Source of the DNA: Cochliopodium minus
Lineage: Eukaryota; Discosea; Himatismenida; Cochliopodiidae
Direction: 5' to 3'
DNA: 20,642 nucleotides
NCBI GenBank assembly: GCA_024220525.1
Contig: JAMYWO010000385.1
Coordinates: 12,762-33,403, forward strand
In this document: positions 1 to 9,800 of the stretch, in pieces
Position numbering within the stretch: position 1 is the first letter of the stretch
How the letters are laid out: each line of letters starts with the position of its first letter
The notes under the pieces: model-generated
What the model was told of the DNA's origin: nothing
Database searches by the model: none
What the model saw: the letters and a program-made list of their open reading frames with translations, nothing else
Program-made: the position numbers and the translations under genes

Positions 1-212
1 TTTGACAAAAATCCTTTAAATATTAATTAATAAAAAAATTAATAAAAAATCAATTTAATGTTATCTATTACTTAAATTATTTTGTTCATGGACTTTGAAT
101 AAATGTAATTATTAGACCTTTTTATTTCTTCACATTACTCATATTTTATTCATTCTTACTCAAAATTAAAATATAATAAAAAAATAAAAAAAAAAAATTA
201 AAATTTTATAAA
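1..212. other. AT-rich upstream region of the first cyclophilin gene
   Basis: No coding exon or RNA gene is recognisable here. The stretch is low-complexity A/T sequence that becomes an A-rich leader just before the ATG at 213, as seen before most genes in this window. It presumably holds the promoter and 5' UTR of the first cyclophilin gene. Confidence 0.5.
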
Positions 213-215
213 ATG
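213..215 (+). other. Start-codon-only exon of cyclophilin copy 1
   Basis: ATG at 213-215 is followed by a 62-base intron (216-277, gtaaat...tttag). The reading frame resumes with AGC AGA CCA, identical to codons 2-4 of copy 2, where ATG and AGC are contiguous. No other in-frame ATG lies near codon 2. The leader before the ATG is A-rich, as for other genes here. Confidence 0.8.
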
Positions 216-1116
216 GTAAATTGTTTTTTTTTTATTGCTTTTTAATTCAAAGTTTTTTGAACTATTTTAAAATTTAGAGCAGACCAAAAGTATTTTTTGA
301 TATCACAGTTGGAAATAATGATGTAGGAAGAATTGTATTCGAAGTAAGTTTTGTTTGTGAAAAATATTTTGATGTCCAATAAAATTAAATATTTTTAATT
401 TGAATAGTTGTTCTCTGATGTTGTACCAAAAACCGCAGAAAACTTGTAAAGAAATAATTTAAATCTCCTCTCTTCAAATAATATTTAACCTAATATTCTC
501 ATATTTAAATTATAGCCGTGCTCTTTGTACTGGAGAAAAGGGAATTGGTAAATCTGGAAAGCCACTCCACTTTAAGGGAAGTCCTTTCCACAGAATCATC
601 CCTGACTTCATGATCCAAGGAGGTGATTTCACTCTTGGAAATGGAAGAGGAGGAGAATCCATCTATGGAGAAAAATTCCAAGATGAAAATTTCAAATTGA
701 AACATACTAAGCCAGGTCAACTCTCTATGGCTAATGCTGGACCGTAAAAATCTAATTTTTTTTTTCTACTTTTCAATCATAAAAATCACCCGAATAAAGT
801 TAATATACCAATTGATATTCAAATATAAAGTTGTGATCTCAAGATTATTATTATTTTCTCAAAATTCTTATTTATTTTTTAAAACAACAAAATATTTTTC
901 TAGAATAAGAAATTTATATATTTTATTATTAACAGTAACACCAACGGAAGTCAATTCTTCATCACCACCATCGTAACTGACTGGTTGGACGGAAAACACG
1001 TTGTTTTTGGAGAAGTTATTGAAGGTATGGATCTTGTTAAGAATCTCGAAAAACAAGGATCTTCCAACGGAACCACCAAAACCAAATGTTTCATCAAAAA
1101 TTGCGGTCAACTTTAA
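213..1116 (+). CDS. Cyclophilin A-type peptidyl-prolyl cis-trans isomerase, copy 1
   Basis: This is a cytosolic-type cyclophilin that isomerises Xaa-Pro bonds and helps protein folding. Exons are 213-215, 278-343, 408-445, 516-743 and 936-1116, giving 171 residues. Seen: VFFDI start, [27 protein letters not shown] (catalytic Arg and Phe), [16 protein letters not shown] and the [12 protein letters not shown] active-site segment, ending CGQL. The insert KSGKPLH marks it as a divergent-loop cyclophilin, as in plants and many protists; the family's paired redox cysteines (ALCTG and CGQL) are present. There is no signal peptide. The first coding exon is only the start codon: ATG is followed directly by gtaaat, and the next exon begins AGCAGACC, which follows the ATG directly in copy 2. 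Copy 2 lies 125 bases downstream on the same strand. The family call is certain; the 3-base first exon rests on comparison with copy 2. Confidence 0.95.
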
Positions 1117-1241
1117 AAGATCATACTCATAAAAAAAATTCACGATTGATTAAAAAATTAATCTATTACAACACAACTATTTTCTTTTTCAATGCTTTCA
1201 TATAACGATATAATAATTTTATCCTGCAAAAATAAAAAAAA

Positions 1242-2267
1242 ATGAGCAGACCAAAAGTATTTTTTGATATCTCTATCAATAATAAGCAATCAGGAAGAAT
1301 TGTCTTTGAAGTAAAAATAATTTAAAGCTTTTTTTCATCAAATGCAGAAAAGAATAAAAATATTGTTTAACTTGATCTCATTAAAATTAAATATTGTCAT
1401 TTCCATAGTTGTTCTCTGATGTTGTACCAAAAACCGCAGAAAATTTGTAAAGAAAGAATATAAATCTCCTCTCTTCAAATAATATTTAACCCAATATTCT
1501 CATATTTAAATTATAGCCGTGCTCTTTGTACTGGAGAAAAGGGAGTTGGAAAATCTGGAAAGCCACTTCATTATAAAGGAAGTTCTTTCCACAGAATCAT
1601 CCCCAGATTCATGATCCAAGGTGGAGATTTCACTCATGGTAATGGAAGAGGAGGCGAATCCATCTATGGACTCAAATTCGAAGATGAAAATTTCAAAATT
1701 AAACATACCAAGCCTGGTCTGCTTTCAATGGCTAATGCTGGACCGTAAAAATCTAATTTTTTTTCTTTAATATCATAATCACTTTAATAAAGTTAATATA
1801 CCAATTGATATTCATATAAGAATTTTGTTTTTCATTATATACGTATGAAAATCAATTGCCACACTATGAATCGATCCAAAAATCTTTCTCAACCTAATTA
1901 TCAAATGATATTGGATTTTAGGGGATAATCTCATCTCAATATTGAGAATATCACAAATCATCTAGATAATTTAATTCATATATTTAATAATTAAGTTTAT
2001 AATGTAGAGATCATAACAAACTAAAGATTAATCCTCAAATCACTTTACATTTTTTTTTTTTTACTTTCTTTTTTTATCAACTTTAGTAACACCAACGGAA
2101 GTCAATTCTTCATCACCACCATCGTAACTGAATGGTTAGACGGAAAGCACGTTGTTTTCGGAGAAGTCGTTGAAGGAATGGACGTTGTTAAGAGTCTCGA
2201 GTCTCACGGATCTTCCAATGGTGCTACTTCTGTTCCTTGCTACATTAATGAATGTGGACAACTTTAA
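1242..2267 (+). CDS. Cyclophilin A-type peptidyl-prolyl cis-trans isomerase, copy 2
   Basis: This is a tandem paralog of the first cyclophilin, also 171 residues. Exons are 1242-1310, 1409-1446, 1517-1744 and 2087-2267. All hallmark segments are kept: [34 protein letters not shown], the divergent loop [10 protein letters not shown] and the final CGQL. It differs from copy 1 near the N-terminus (SINNKQS in place of TVGNNDV) and in the last 25 residues. Its three introns match introns 2-4 of copy 1 in position and phase, but it lacks copy 1's intron after the ATG. The last intron is enlarged to 342 bases against 192. The start is set by ATG AGC AGA CCA after an A-rich leader. Two active-site-complete copies suggest both are functional, but expression cannot be judged from sequence. 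Confidence 0.95.
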
Positions 2268-2429
2268 ATAAACCGCTTCTTTTCAAAAATTAAATTATTC
2301 TTTTCAAAATTTTTACTTTTAAAAAAAATTTTATCATTTGACCTATTTTCAAAGCTATCTTTTTTTTCCTTATCATCATAGATCGAAATTAAAAAATAAA
2401 AAAAATAAAAAAAAATTTGAAAGGAAAAA

Positions 2430-3820
2430 ATGGAATTTGTTTGTGAATATCAAACTGAGTTTTTGAATTCAGCACAATTTTACAATTGTTGTATTAGTGG
2501 AAGCTATATCATTGATTTTAGAGAAAGGGTACGTTGTTTCCCTTTACAAAATAAAAAAAAAAAAATTATAATTTCGGTTAATTATTTTTAAAAATTCTTT
2601 TTAGGATAAATACGTTGAAAACAGCATATCAAAGGCACTGAATCTTCCGCCCGAAGATATGAAAGATGATTTGAAAATGAAAGAATTCATTATCAATTTC
2701 GAACAAAATCTTCTGAAGAAAGGATATTACATGATCACATTGAAATTCTGTTTGTACGGAGATAAAAACTTGACAGAAAAATTCATTGAACATTTCAAAA
2801 AATTTCCAAACGAAAGAAACACCTGTTTCTTTTACGTGTTGGAAGATTCCTTTGATGTTTTCGTTCCAAGTTACGGGATCGTTTGTTCAAGTAAAAATGA
2901 AGATAATTCTGATGTGATTAGTGTTTTTAATACTTCTTTGGCCAACCATATCATACACGATTTTTTATTTTTGGGTAAGTCAGGATTAAACCTACTTTCA
3001 ATATTTTTTTTAAAATTTTTTTTTTTTTGAAGGAAACTTGGAATCTTCTCATAATGAAGAGTTTTTAGAGTTTTTTGGGATTGATCATATCGTAAATGCT
3101 TCGAATATGAGTAAAAAAAAAAAAATTATTTTTTTAAAAAAATTTAAATTAATTTTCTCTTAATCTAAAATAAAGCGAGCCCATTTGAAAAAATAAATTA
3201 TTTGGAAGTTAAAATAGACGATTACGCAACTGAGGACATAAGCGAGTTTTTTGATAAATCCAACGAGTTTATTTTTAAAGTTAAAAATGAAGGTAAAAAA
3301 TGTTTGGTGCATTGGTAAATAAAAATGACAATTTTGATAACATTTTTTTTATTTTATTTTCATTTTATTTTTTTCAATTATTTGTTTTTAGTGCTGCGGG
3401 TATTTCAAGATCTACCACTTTAGTAAAAGTGTTTATTTTTATTTCAAAAATTGAACCATTATCAATTTTTAGATGTAAGAAACCTTGTTAAAACACTTCT
3501 TTAATAAAAAAAATTTTTCTAAAACTTTTTTGGATTAGATTGGCTTTTCTCATGAAACATGAAAAAATGACTTTGAAGCAAGTAAAAACAATAAGATTAA
3601 TTTCCAAAAAATTTTAAAATCTTAATCAATAAAGGCTTTTGAGCACACAAAGAAATCGAGACCTATTATTTGTAAATTTTAACTCCGTTATTATTTTTGT
3701 TGCATTAACTTTTTTATTTAAAAAGATCCAAACCACGGGTTTTTGAAACAGTTGATGGAGTATGAGAAAAGCTTGTATGGAAATAATTCTTTGGAGTTTA
3801 ATTATTTTTATAATAACTGA
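2430..3820 (+). CDS. Rhodanese-like plus dual-specificity phosphatase (MAP-kinase-phosphatase-like), copy 1
   Basis: The protein has 297 residues from nine exons: 2430-2528, 2605-2974, 3033-3110, 3176-3314, 3392-3422, 3473-3474, 3539-3581, 3635-3671, 3726-3820. Residues 1-140 look like a rhodanese/CH2 domain (YIIDFRERDKYVENSI), the domain that binds the kinase in MAP-kinase phosphatases. Residues about 150-280 are the DSP catalytic domain: DFLFLGNLESS, GIDHIVN, the P-loop HCAAGISRS with nucleophile Cys229, and likely general acid Asp198, 31 residues upstream as in the family. It should dephosphorylate Ser/Thr and Tyr; the substrate is unknown. The Cys229 codon is split by an intron (TG|T). 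A 2-base exon (AT) is needed to keep frame and gives an ungapped family alignment. The gene ends at TGA, 68 bases from the convergent RCC1-like gene. Confidence 0.9.
3473..3474 (+). other. Two-nucleotide microexon (AT) in phosphatase copy 1
   Basis: The upstream exon ends in phase 0 after ACC ACT TTA (donor gtaaaa at 3423). The downstream exon starts A TTG GCT TTT CTC ATG after tag at 3538. Two bases are missing for frame. The intervening 116 bases contain tttttag|AT|gtaaga, giving introns of 50 and 64 bases and the peptide STTLILAFLM, which aligns without a gap to DSP relatives. The paralog has the same arrangement. The alternative donor at 3430 would add two residues (VK) instead. Confidence 0.75.
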
Positions 3821-3888
3821 TTCTCATCTCTCAACAAACAAGATTTTAACATAAATTAAACTTATATTTTTTGGAAATAATTGATTTT

Positions 3889-6176
3889 TTATTTGTAATA
3901 ATTTGACAAAAACTTGATAATTTCAATCAATAAAACTTTTGGAACTTTTGTTTTTTGTGAAAATCTTTTCATACTCAAAACAAAGTTGAAAACAACTTTT
4001 TTGAAAGAGGAAGAAAAAAATTGGTGAGTTTGAATTGACCACAAATGATTGTATCCATTAAAACAAGGGATAAAATTGAAAGAACCCGCTTTTAAGTTTT
4101 GAAGGTTTTTGGAATTATTTAAATGAATCGCTTTTCCATCTTTTAAAAAAATATGAAAAGTGCCGTATGTGCAAAAAACATGTTGGATATCTTTGGGCAA
4201 TGCCTTTGAAACTAAAATAAAATTGCCATGTGTTTCTGTTTCGTGTTTTTTCCCTTCTTTGTCATAAAAATTTTCTCCATGGATCCTGTTGTAAAGTATT
4301 CCTATTTAAAAAATGAAGAAAAATTATTCAATTTCTTTCTTTTGTTGACAAAGAAAAAAAAAAAGAAAAAAATTTAACGAGCAAACATTAAGAAAAAAAA
4401 ACAATAAATTTAAAAAAATAAAGAAAAAAAAAATAAAAAAAATAAAAAATAAAAAATTAAAATAATTACCTTTGTTAGTGGATATAATTGTATCAGCTGC
4501 AGTACATCCAAGATTGTAGCATTCCACTTCACCTAAAGATTCAGAAAAAGTAACTGTACTTCCTAAAAACCACAATTTGTTATCAGTGCAGATCATTGAG
4601 GTGATGTTCTATTTTAAAAAAATCAAAGATCATTTAATTAATTTTGTTTTTTTTTAAAAAAATTGTTTTTACAGATCCCGAAGCAACTATTTTTGGTCTA
4701 TCAAATAAAAATTGATCAGAAAAAGAAAAAACAAATGAGATAAAAAACAAAATTAAAAATCAATAAATTAGATAAAAAAAAAAGATAAATATTCAAAAAT
4801 CAATAAATGAGATAAAAAACAAAATTAAAAGATAAAAATTCAAAAAAAAATTTATTTAAATGTAAAAATAGAAGTGTAAATTTTTAAAAAGAACTAAATG
4901 GCAAAATAAAAAAAAATAAAAAAAATTTCTACACAAAAGGTAAATCCAAAACAGCAAAGTTATTTTTTTCTTCTAAGATGGGTTCTTTGTTTCTTTGACC
5001 GATTCTTAACACTTTTCCGTTTTTCAAAACGATCATTGCAAAGTAATATCCTCCCGAAATGAATGAAACGTTTCCGTTTGGGTCTTCTCCTTTCAAACTT
5101 TCGAAATTGGTGGGAATTTTAAATTCACATATCTCCTCTGGTCTATTTTAGTAAAAATTAAAAAAATAAAACTAAAATAATAAATCAAAAGTAAAATTTT
5201 AATTAATAAATTAGAAATAATTTAACAATGTAATCATTTAATAATGTTATCATCTTTTAATTTTTTTTAGTAAAAATTTTTTTGAAAGAAATATTTCTTT
5301 AATCTTTAAAAAAAAAATTATTTTGTTCAATATTTTAAATTATTCAAATTACACAATTTTTTTAAAATTTTAAATAATTTTTTTTTAATGATAATTAATA
5401 AACAAAAAATTTAATTTTATTTGTTACATTTTATTCAAATTGGTGTAACCCTTTCTTGAAAAAGCAAAAATAGAAGAATCTTCCATCAAAATAAAACACA
5501 TCGTAGATCCTGTGAATATTTTGTCAACATTTTTGTCAAAAGTATGTGTGAATGGTTTTTCTGTTTGGATCACAACAATTGTTCTTCTATCTTTTTTAAG
5601 ACCAACAAACCCCACATTAAATTCTCCCATCTAATTAAAAAAAAAGAATTTAATTATCAAAGTAAAACAAAAGATTGAACACTCTTTAATTCTTATTAAT
5701 TTTTTATCTCAATTCTTTATTTTTTAAATTTTTTCATATTTCTTTTTTACTTGAATGAAATCTGAATTTTCAAATTTTGCTGAATCATGATACCAACTTC
5801 CATCTTTTTCATAAAGAAACCTTCATATAAATGTTGTATCAATTGATCAAAAATAAAGAAAATTAATTAATATTTGTTATTATTGTGTTTGAATGAATAT
5901 TCCCAATATAAATATGCGAGATATAGACAGTGTTTTAATTATCAGTCCAAAATTTAAATAAAAATTTGATTAAAGTTGAAATGTATCAATTTAAATCTCT
6001 TCCATTATTATAAACTCCGAAGAATTATGTTGGCCTCCCTTCCGAGGGTTTCAATGCACCTTCTTTTTTCATATTTTTTATTTATTCAAAAATTTTTTTT
6101 ACAAATAACCAAGAGTGGAGAAGAATGAATTTGTTGGATCACTATTATCAAACAAGAAATCATTTTCCTTTTTCAT
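3889..6176 (-). CDS. RCC1-like beta-propeller protein
   Basis: Exons on the minus strand are 6103-6176, 5751-5820, 5428-5630, 4933-5142, 4673-4697, 4470-4608 and 3889-4301; all phases agree and give 377 residues, a usual length for a one-propeller RCC1 protein. Repeat cores are visible though degenerate: DKIFTGSTMCFILMEDSS, FISGGYYFAMIVLKNGK, PKIVASGSNITSMICTDNK and QHVFCTYGTFHIFLKDGK. RCC1 propellers act as nucleotide exchange factors or protein-binding scaffolds; which applies here cannot be said. The C-terminus (VPKVLLIEIIKFL) is a short helix-like tail that resembles the end of the Sel1 protein in this window. The 5' exon is the weakest part: it is supported by matching phase, an A-rich leader before ATG and a decayed copy of the same exon near 6655-6700. 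One exon is only 25 bases. Confidence 0.75.
4733..4830. repeat. 26-bp direct repeat inside an RCC1-like gene intron
   Basis: The 26 bases at 4733-4758 recur exactly at 4805-4830, inside the intron 4698-4932. The unit is A-rich with aaatgagat at its left end. The sequence between also repeats aaaaatcaataaat. It looks like local slippage or short tandem duplication without a coding role. Confidence 0.8.
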
Positions 6177-6270
6177 TTTTTATTTTAATTTGGAAACTCA
6201 AAATATTTTTTTTAATTAACAAATGAAAAACAAAATGTATTTGAAACTGTTTTTGATTCTAAATTTTACC

Positions 6271-6700
6271 TTGACAAAAGCTCGATAATTTCAAATTAAC
6301 ACAACTTTTGGAACTTTTGTTTTTTGTGAAAATCTTTTCATACTCAAAACAAAGTTGAAAACAACTTTTTTTGATTGAGGAAGAAAAAAATTGGTGAGTT
6401 TGAATTGACTTCAAATGATTGTATCCATTAAAAAAAGGCAAAATATTGAAAGAACCCGCTTTTAAGTTTTGAAGGTTTTTGAATGAATTTCTTTTGATAA
6501 GGTTTTTAAAAAATGTGAAAAATATTGAAAGAGCAAAATAGTTAATGGATCTCTTTTGATAAGGTTTTTTAGTTTAAGAAATCTTAATTTCTGGTAAAGT
6601 AAAATTCCATATAAGAGAATTAAAAAAAATGAAAATTTTCAAGCATTAACAAAAAGTGAAGAAAAATATTTTTGGATCCTTTTCATAAACAAGAAGCCTT
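6271..6700 (-). pseudogene. Internally deleted relic of a second RCC1-like gene
   Basis: The stretch at about 6275-6520 closely matches the last exon of the neighbouring RCC1-like gene (about 3900-4165), including the codons for FNGYNH..SIQTHQFFSSS; it carries indels and the end reads out of frame (KSSKSCVNLKL in place of KVPKVLLIEI). At about 6655-6700 a second piece matches that gene's first exon (ttcttgttt...gatccaa...ttcttc). The order and strand match an upstream tandem copy whose middle exons are gone. A 17-base direct repeat (cttttgataaggttttt, at 6491 and 6553) lies inside it. It is not expected to make a working protein. Confidence 0.75.
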
Positions 6701-6872
6701 TTTTTTGTCTATTAATCTTTCAAATAATTAAAATATTAAATAATTTTTACTATTTTAACAAAATATTCGTTTCCTCTCCAACCAACATTGGTGTCTGATT
6801 ATAACCATTATCTTTTTTATGAAATTAAATTCCTATTTATCAAAAATAAAAAAAATTGGAGAGATTTTTAAA

Positions 6873-9800
6873 ATGGATGATACAGTATGTGAATATGAAA
6901 CCAATTTATTGACTCCATTCGAATTTTATAATAGCTGCATCAATTCAAATTTCACGATAGATCTGAGGGAAAGAGTAAAAAAAAAAATATAAATACTCTT
7001 TTTTTTTTATTATTTTGATAAATTTATGGGAATGGAGTTGTTAAATAAGTTGATTATTGAATATCTCTTCATTCTGAATTGTATATCACATAATACTCAA
7101 TATACAAAAAAAAAAAAGCTTAAATTATTAAAATCTTCCTCCACAATCAAATTTGATTGAAAAGCAAAATTAATATAATGATAAAATAAGGTTCCCCATG
7201 TAGATAGGGTATTTAATATCAACCAATTATGCAAAATCAGTTTACTGTCCAATCATAATGAAATATCAAACAAAAAAATAAAACCCATCAAAGATAAATC
7301 ATACTAAAATGTACTTTATAAAATCTCCCAAAGAAATTCTCCCACTAACATATCATCTATCTACATTCCCATTTTATAAAATTTTAAATTCCAATTTTTG
7401 TTGGCGGATATAATCTTAAATTGATGTCAGAATTTAAAAAGATAATGAAATCAAACAATAATCTGAAAATAGTAAAAAATGATCGATAAAGGATCAATAT
7501 TAAATAAGATATACAAATGATATTTTGGATACCCTTAATCAAATATAGTATCTTTTGAAATAAAATGGAAAAGATTAAATTCTCATAAAAAAAAATTTCA
7601 TTTTATAATCCATCAAGTTTTAATCTTTGATACTTTATTTTAAATTTTAATTGAGCCCGTAACTTATTCACAATTTTCATTAAAATTTTTTCATTTTTTA
7701 AAAAAGAGTAAATATCTCGAAAACTCGGTGCTTACCAGCCTCAATTTGCCACCCAGTGACCTGAAAGATACCAAAAAGTTCAACAAGTTCGTCAGAAAGA
7801 TGAAAATGAGGCCTACTTGTGACTTGTTCTCCAGAATGTTCCAAATAATCAACGTATATGGGTAATTTAAAAATTTTAAAAGAAAAAAAAATTAAAAGAA
7901 GAGAATAAGTTCATGAGAAAAAATTAAAAAAATTAAAATCATTAATAAAAATTATTAATAAAAAATCATTATTAAAATTATAATATTTAAAACCTTAAAT
8001 CATAAATAAAATTTAGAAAATAAAAATACAACAAAATAATGAAAGGTTAAAAAATGATTAAAAAAAATGAAAGGAAAATTAAGTGAAGCAAAAAATAAAA
8101 ATAATCCAAAATAAATGATCTGTTGAAATAAAATTAAAAAATAAAAATTTTTTAAACAAATATTAAAAATAAATATAAAAAATTGAAAAAAAAAAAAAAA
8201 TTAAAAAAAAATGCATTCAAAAGGGACAAAGAGAACGTGGACCATTTCATTCTCTCTTATAAAATGTCTCCCATCACTGTCCGCAAAAAATGTTCTATGA
8301 ACGTGTTGGACCACCCTTTCGAAGATTTCCAGAAGCAGTTTTCTTTGATTTGTTCAGAGAAGACCAATTACAATGAAGATACCAAACCTCTTTTAAAAAC
8401 TTTGTTGGCTAATTCCATTGTTCATGATTTTTTGTATTTGGGTAAAAAAAAAAATTATATTTTATTTTAATTTTATTTAAATTTTATTTAAATTTTATTT
8501 TAGTTAATTTAATTTAATTTAATTTTTATTATATTTTAGTTAATTTAATTTAAATTTATTTTATTTTTATCAATTTCTTATTTTACATTGTTTTTACATT
8601 GTTTTTACATTGTTTTTATTTTATTTTTATTTTATTTTTATTTATATTTTAGTTTATATTTTTTTTATTTTATTTTTATCAATTTCTTATTTTATTAATT
8701 TTATTTATTTCAAATTTAATTTTCACCTGATTTTTAATTTTATTTTATTTAATTTTACTTCATTATATCTTTTTTTTTATTTTGTATTATATATTTATTT
8801 TATTCATCAAATTCATCAAATTTATCAATTTTTCTTTATTTAAATTTTATTTTTTTCATTTCATTTTAATTTAATTTAATTTTATTATTTTTTCTTATCG
8901 AAAATTTTTTAAAAGGAAATATGGAATCTGCCAAAAACGGAGATATGCTGGATCATTTCGGAATAGACCACATTGTAAATGTATCCAATTCTGGTAAATT
9001 TAAAAAATCATTCAATTAAATATCAAATTAATTTTTCTAATTTTTTAATTTTTTAATTTTTTAATTTTAATTTTTTTTTAATTTTTTTTAATTTTTTTTA
9101 ATTTTTTTAATTTTTTTAATTTATAATTTATAATTTTTAATTTTTTTAATTTATAATTTTTTAATTTTTTTTAATTTTTTTTAATTTTTTTAACAACAAA
9201 AAAGGATCTAATTACTTTGAAAACAAAAAAAAATATTTGACAATAAACATCTACGACTTCTCCACTGTTAACATCAAAGACCACTTTGAGAGCTCCAACA
9301 ATTTCATACGACAATGCAAATCGGAGGGCAAAAAATGTTTGGTTCATTGGTAAAAAATAAATAAAAAATAAAAAATAAATTTAAAAAATAAAAAATAAAA
9401 AATAAAAAATAAAAAATAAAAAATAAAAAATAAAAAATTAATTTAAAAAATAAAAAATTTTCAGTGTTGCAGGAATTTCAAGATCAACCACTTTGGTAAA
9501 AATTTTTTTGCAAAAATAAAATAAAAATAAAGTCAGACTTATTTATTTTTGATTAATTTTTTTTATTTATTTTTTTTAGGTGTAAAATAAACGAATATTC
9601 CTTTATTTGTCTTTTTTTTTTCATTTTTTAAAAAAAAAAATTTCCAAAACTTCTTAGATTGGCATACTTGATGAAACATGAGGAAATGAACCTTAAACAG
9701 GCTTTCGAATACACAAGAAAATCAAGACCATTTGTCTGTAAAACAAGAAAAAAAAAATGAAATTATTTTATTAAATTAAAAATTGTTTTTTTATTTTTTT

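Noticed and set aside
868-1143. Minus-strand open frame of 91 codons over the cyclophilin 3' exon
   Set aside because: It lies opposite a conserved cyclophilin exon and has no recognisable content; it is a shadow frame.
5424-5630. Separate 68-residue minus-strand gene starting with ATG at 5630
   Set aside because: Flanking exons in matching phase extend it on both sides into one RCC1-like protein; the ATG is internal and the apparent stop overlaps a gtaaca donor.
7198-7366. Inverted repeat (atgtagatag) in intron 1 of phosphatase copy 2 as a hairpin or transposon end
   Set aside because: Only 10 bases match with a gap of about 150; chance is likely in AT-rich sequence and no target-site duplication is evident.
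7405-7470. Possible C/D-box snoRNA in the same intron (tgatgt ... ctga)
   Set aside because: The C-box is imperfect, no C'/D' pair or terminal stem is visible, and such short motifs are common by chance.
8610-8843. Open frame rich in Phe, Tyr and Ile
   Set aside because: It falls wholly inside a T-rich intron of phosphatase copy 2; its composition comes from attt repeats.
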